DNA of 64,000 nucleotides, from contig NC_133287.1 of the NCBI RefSeq assembly GCF_005239225.2, forward strand, positions 8,289,493-8,353,492, read 5' to 3'. Numbering within the stretch: the first letter of the stretch is position 1; the number at the start of each line of letters is the position of its first letter. The position numbers and the translations under genes were made by a program. The DNA is from Populus alba (lineage: Eukaryota > Streptophyta > Magnoliopsida > Malpighiales > Salicaceae). Under the pieces are notes generated by a model, which worked only from the letters and a program-made list of their open reading frames with translations, was not told the origin of the DNA and searched no databases. Below are positions 61,101 through 64,000 of the stretch, in pieces.

Positions 61101-61795
61101 TTACTGTTCACAAAAAATATTGTTCACCCTCATATTTTACTGTGAATTACTGTCACACGTGTGCAGTGTTGCGGCGAAATTATATTTCCACTTCAAGTCT
61201 AAAATGTAATGTTCAATATCTATCTGGAAAATATAGGGAGACAAGAAATTCTTGTCTTTTATCAGTGAAAAATGGATTGGGATTTGCCACATAGTATTTT
61301 GGTCACTAGAAATCCTAACTAGTCTTAAAGATCGGGTACGGGGACTGATTGCGTAAAGGGAAGGTATTAGCACCCCAAATACGCCTTACCTAAGGTAAGC
61401 TGCATTGTTTGATTGTCTGATAAAAAGCTAAGGTGTTATCCTATTTCAATTGTTGGTCTATTTATGACTCAAGAAAAGTTCTCCTCAATAAGAAGGTCCT
61501 TATCTTATCGGGTAAAATCGTAACCGTTCTAACGTCTATAAAAAAACTATATTTTTAATATCAGGAATACGTTTTACGTATAAATTCGTAATCCCTAATA
61601 CTAAAAGAAGACAAAAAGATTTTTTTAGAATTTTTGAAATATTGGCATAGTTCTTGTGGTTCTAACAAACTTGTTGTTAAAGCCAAAATGCATGCTAATA
61701 CAAATATTTTTTTTTAAATTTCTTTTGTTGTATAAAAATATGATGTGATGATTTTTTTATTTTTTATTTTGGAGAGACTAGGCCGTATGCATTAA

Positions 61796-61800
<5 letters not shown>

Positions 61801-61851
<51 letters not shown>

Positions 61852-61996
61852 TTTTTTTGATGTCTTGATGAAAATCGGTATTTTAATATTGGATTTGTAT
61901 CTTTACGGTATAAAAATACAAACCAATATTAAGCCATTTTGATAAAAATACGCAGGATCAACAATATTTTTCAAGGATTTTTCAGAATTTTTTTTA

Positions 61997-62039
<43 letters not shown>
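61801..62039. repeat. Two (TA)n microsatellites
   Basis: About 24 TA units at 61,801-61,848 and about 20 at 61,999-62,039. Confidence 0.9.
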
Positions 62040-62044
<5 letters not shown>

Positions 62045-63767
62045 TATAAAAACATTATAATAAATAATATATAATATTAGATGGGCCGGACTCAGCCCAA
62101 AGGGGTTTGGGCCGATCTCGGCCCAACAAAATCTTTCTTTTTAATCTGGGCCAGATCCGGCCCAGAATACAATATAGCTAGGCCAGAACCAACTTGGCCC
62201 AGAGAAGAAAAAAAAACAAATGCTGGGCCAGAATCAGCCTGGCCTAGCGACATAACTGACGTGGGGGGAGGGGGAATTATTTACCCCTCTCCCCTCCTGC
62301 ATGCAGAACACTATTTGTTCTGCATGTAGGAACGAACCAACAAAAATGCAAACAATGGAGGGGAAGAAGAACTTACCAATCGCAGAGGAGGCAGTGGCTT
62401 GCTGATCGGACTATTTCGCTGGTGGTGCTGTGGTGGAGGCTGGTGACGGTGTCGTGGCTCACGGACGGCGGCTCTAAGCGGCGGTGCTGCTGTTCAAGCG
62501 GCGAAGAGAGAGAGATTTCTTCCTCTTCCCCTCTTATCTGGTTTTTTCGTTCTTTCTTTCTCTGTTTCGTTTACCCGTGATTATCCTTTTGTCCTCTCGA
62601 TTTTGTTTTAAAAAAACTTTCCTCCCCGATTTCAAACTTTCCTTCAGTCTTTCCTTTCTCTCTCTATTTCATTTCTCTCTTTGGCTCGTTCTGTCCTTCT
62701 TGGTTCCTCCCTTGGTTTGTTCTCTCCGTTCGTTTCCCCCCCCCCTCACGTGCTGGCGTTCGGTCTCCATTTATAGGGGCAATGGGAGCGGGGCAGTGCC
62801 GGTCGGTTGACCAGTGGGTGCGACTGGCAAGGCGCGGCTCCCCTGGTTTCTCATCATCAAAGGGCGTAGGGCTTCGGGTCTTGGTAGAGCACGCAGGGAG
62901 AGAGAGAGAGGCAGGAAGAGTTAAAGAGAAAAAACAAAAGCTTTCCTTCTTCCCTGCACGTCCAGGGGAATAAGAAAGGGGAACATTATCGTTCAAAACT
63001 ACACCGTTCTGTCCTTTTTTTTTTTTATATGAAACGACATCGTTTTGGACAAAACGCGTCGTTTCATTTAAATGTGGCGCCAGAATATTTGTTTCCAAAT
63101 CAGTCCTTAATTTATCCTTTGTTCTATTAAGTCCTCAAATCTAATTTTGATTTTAAGAATTAATTCAATTGTATCCCTGCCAATTTCAGTCTCCGCCCCT
63201 ATAGTTGGTCATGTTTTTCACTTCAGTCATTGGCCTTTGATTTATGCAATTGAGCCCTCAATTGATCAATAAACTTTCAATTTCTTCAATTAGGCCCCTG
63301 AATCAATCAATTACAAACCCTCTATTTACGCGCCTTTTTCAATTTGGTCCTTGGTTTCAGATTTTCTCAATTAAGTCCCTAATTGGCCATTAAACTTCAA
63401 TATTTATGCAATTAAGCCCCTGATTTGACCTAATCAACTCTTAAAAATTATAATTTGACCCTAGAACTTTAATTTCTTCCAATTAAAACCCAAATTGACT
63501 TAAAAATCCATTTTTCTTGCAATCAAACCCTCTATAAATTCAATTAAACCTTCAATCAAATCCAATTAAGTCCATAAACATCCAATTTTGGACTTTTATC
63601 CTCAAACTTTAAATTTTCTTTTCCAATAGAGCTCTCATCATTCAAGAATATACTGTCAAAATTTCAATCCTTGTATTTTTAACCTCCTTAATCAATTTTT
63701 CTGACCATTTTCTGAGCGCTCCCACCTCCTATTATTTTTTCTAATTTCTTCTGGCTATAGATTTATT

Positions 63768-63775
<8 letters not shown>

Positions 63776-63836
<61 letters not shown>

Positions 63837-63837
63837 T
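63776..63837. repeat. (TTA)n microsatellite
   Basis: About 20 TTA/ATT triplets. Confidence 0.9.
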
Positions 63838-64000
63838 TGTTATTATTATATTTTTTTATTTTTATTTTTGTGTGGGGACCAAAAAATGGGTTACAACAAT
63901 TACAATAGTGAAATTTTTTAAAAAAATTCAATTTGATCCTAAAACTTTTTTTTTATATATAAAATTCAGTCATTTTGAGACCAAATTAAAGCTCATTTGC

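Larger units (their letters stand above)
61100..64000 (+). mobile_element. Probable LTR of a Tat/Ogre-like retrotransposon, partial
   Basis: The phrase taaagggaaggtattagcac (about 61,355-61,374) is typical of long LTRs of the Ogre/Tat group of gypsy-like elements. GC-rich 'gggccagatccggccca' style sequence (62,080-62,250), a pyrimidine-rich tract (62,500-62,760), acgacatcgttttgg (about 63,034) and repeated 'caattaagtccctaa' phrases (63,100-63,600) follow in the same order expected of such LTRs. Neither LTR end nor the primer-binding site is visible, and the element runs past the window edge. No gag-pol is seen. The open frames at 62,484-62,810 and 62,664-63,098 are unsupported. Confidence 0.45.

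Noticed and set aside
62664..63098. 144-aa minus-strand frame
   Set aside because: It lies in the pyrimidine-rich part of a probable LTR and is rich in low-complexity Arg/Glu/Pro stretches; no known domain.
1..64000. CRISPR arrays, operons or prokaryotic systems
   Set aside because: The window is plant nuclear DNA; the tandem repeats seen are microsatellites or local duplications without unique spacers.

Overview
The window looks like nuclear DNA from a dicot tree, most likely a poplar-type (Salicaceae) genome. It is very AT-rich. Its genes are split by GT-AG introns and are plant-specific (plastidial fructokinase, CAR-type C2 protein, CML calcium sensor, polcalcin, receptor-like cytoplasmic kinase). 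The wide gaps are filled with eroded plant transposons, microsatellites and one fragment of plastid DNA. The species assignment is inference; no bacterial or viral replicon is present.

Layout. 1-2.6 kb: repeat-rich DNA ending in a long fold-back element. 4.6-7.4 kb (+): six-exon receptor-like cytoplasmic kinase, 520 aa. 8.5-8.7 kb (-): intronless two-EF-hand polcalcin-like gene. 9.6-13.6 kb: dispersed repeats, an array of degenerate repeats, and a plastid rps4 fragment inside a possible terminal-inverted-repeat element. 14.1-18.0 kb (-): seven-exon plastidial fructokinase, 384 aa, with one GC-AG intron. 18-23.6 kb: intergenic, with a tRNA-type SINE and a PIF/Harbinger-like element. 24.0-24.5 kb (+): intronless four-EF-hand CML23/24-type gene with two CGCG boxes beside its TATA box. 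27.0-30.6 kb: two tandem copies of a 1.79-kb unit, each carrying a dead hAT-type transposase. 32.5-34.7 kb (-): three-exon CAR-type C2 protein, 165 aa. 35-52 kb: gene-poor, with small duplications and transposon debris. 52.5-53.3 kb (+): two-exon DUF7054-type small protein, 148 aa. 54.7-60.1 kb: two TRIM-like miniature LTR elements and a 1.2-kb direct duplication, one copy of which holds a clean retroposed insertion. 61.1-64 kb: probable LTR of a large Tat/Ogre-like retrotransposon running off the window.

The genes do not form a pathway or cluster. Four of the six (kinase, polcalcin, CML, CAR) belong to signalling families and three of those bind calcium, but nothing in the sequence shows they act together. 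I did not find a new multi-gene system. The most informative points are the mobile-element structures, the GC-AG splice site, the promoter of the CML gene and the uncharacterised DUF7054 protein.
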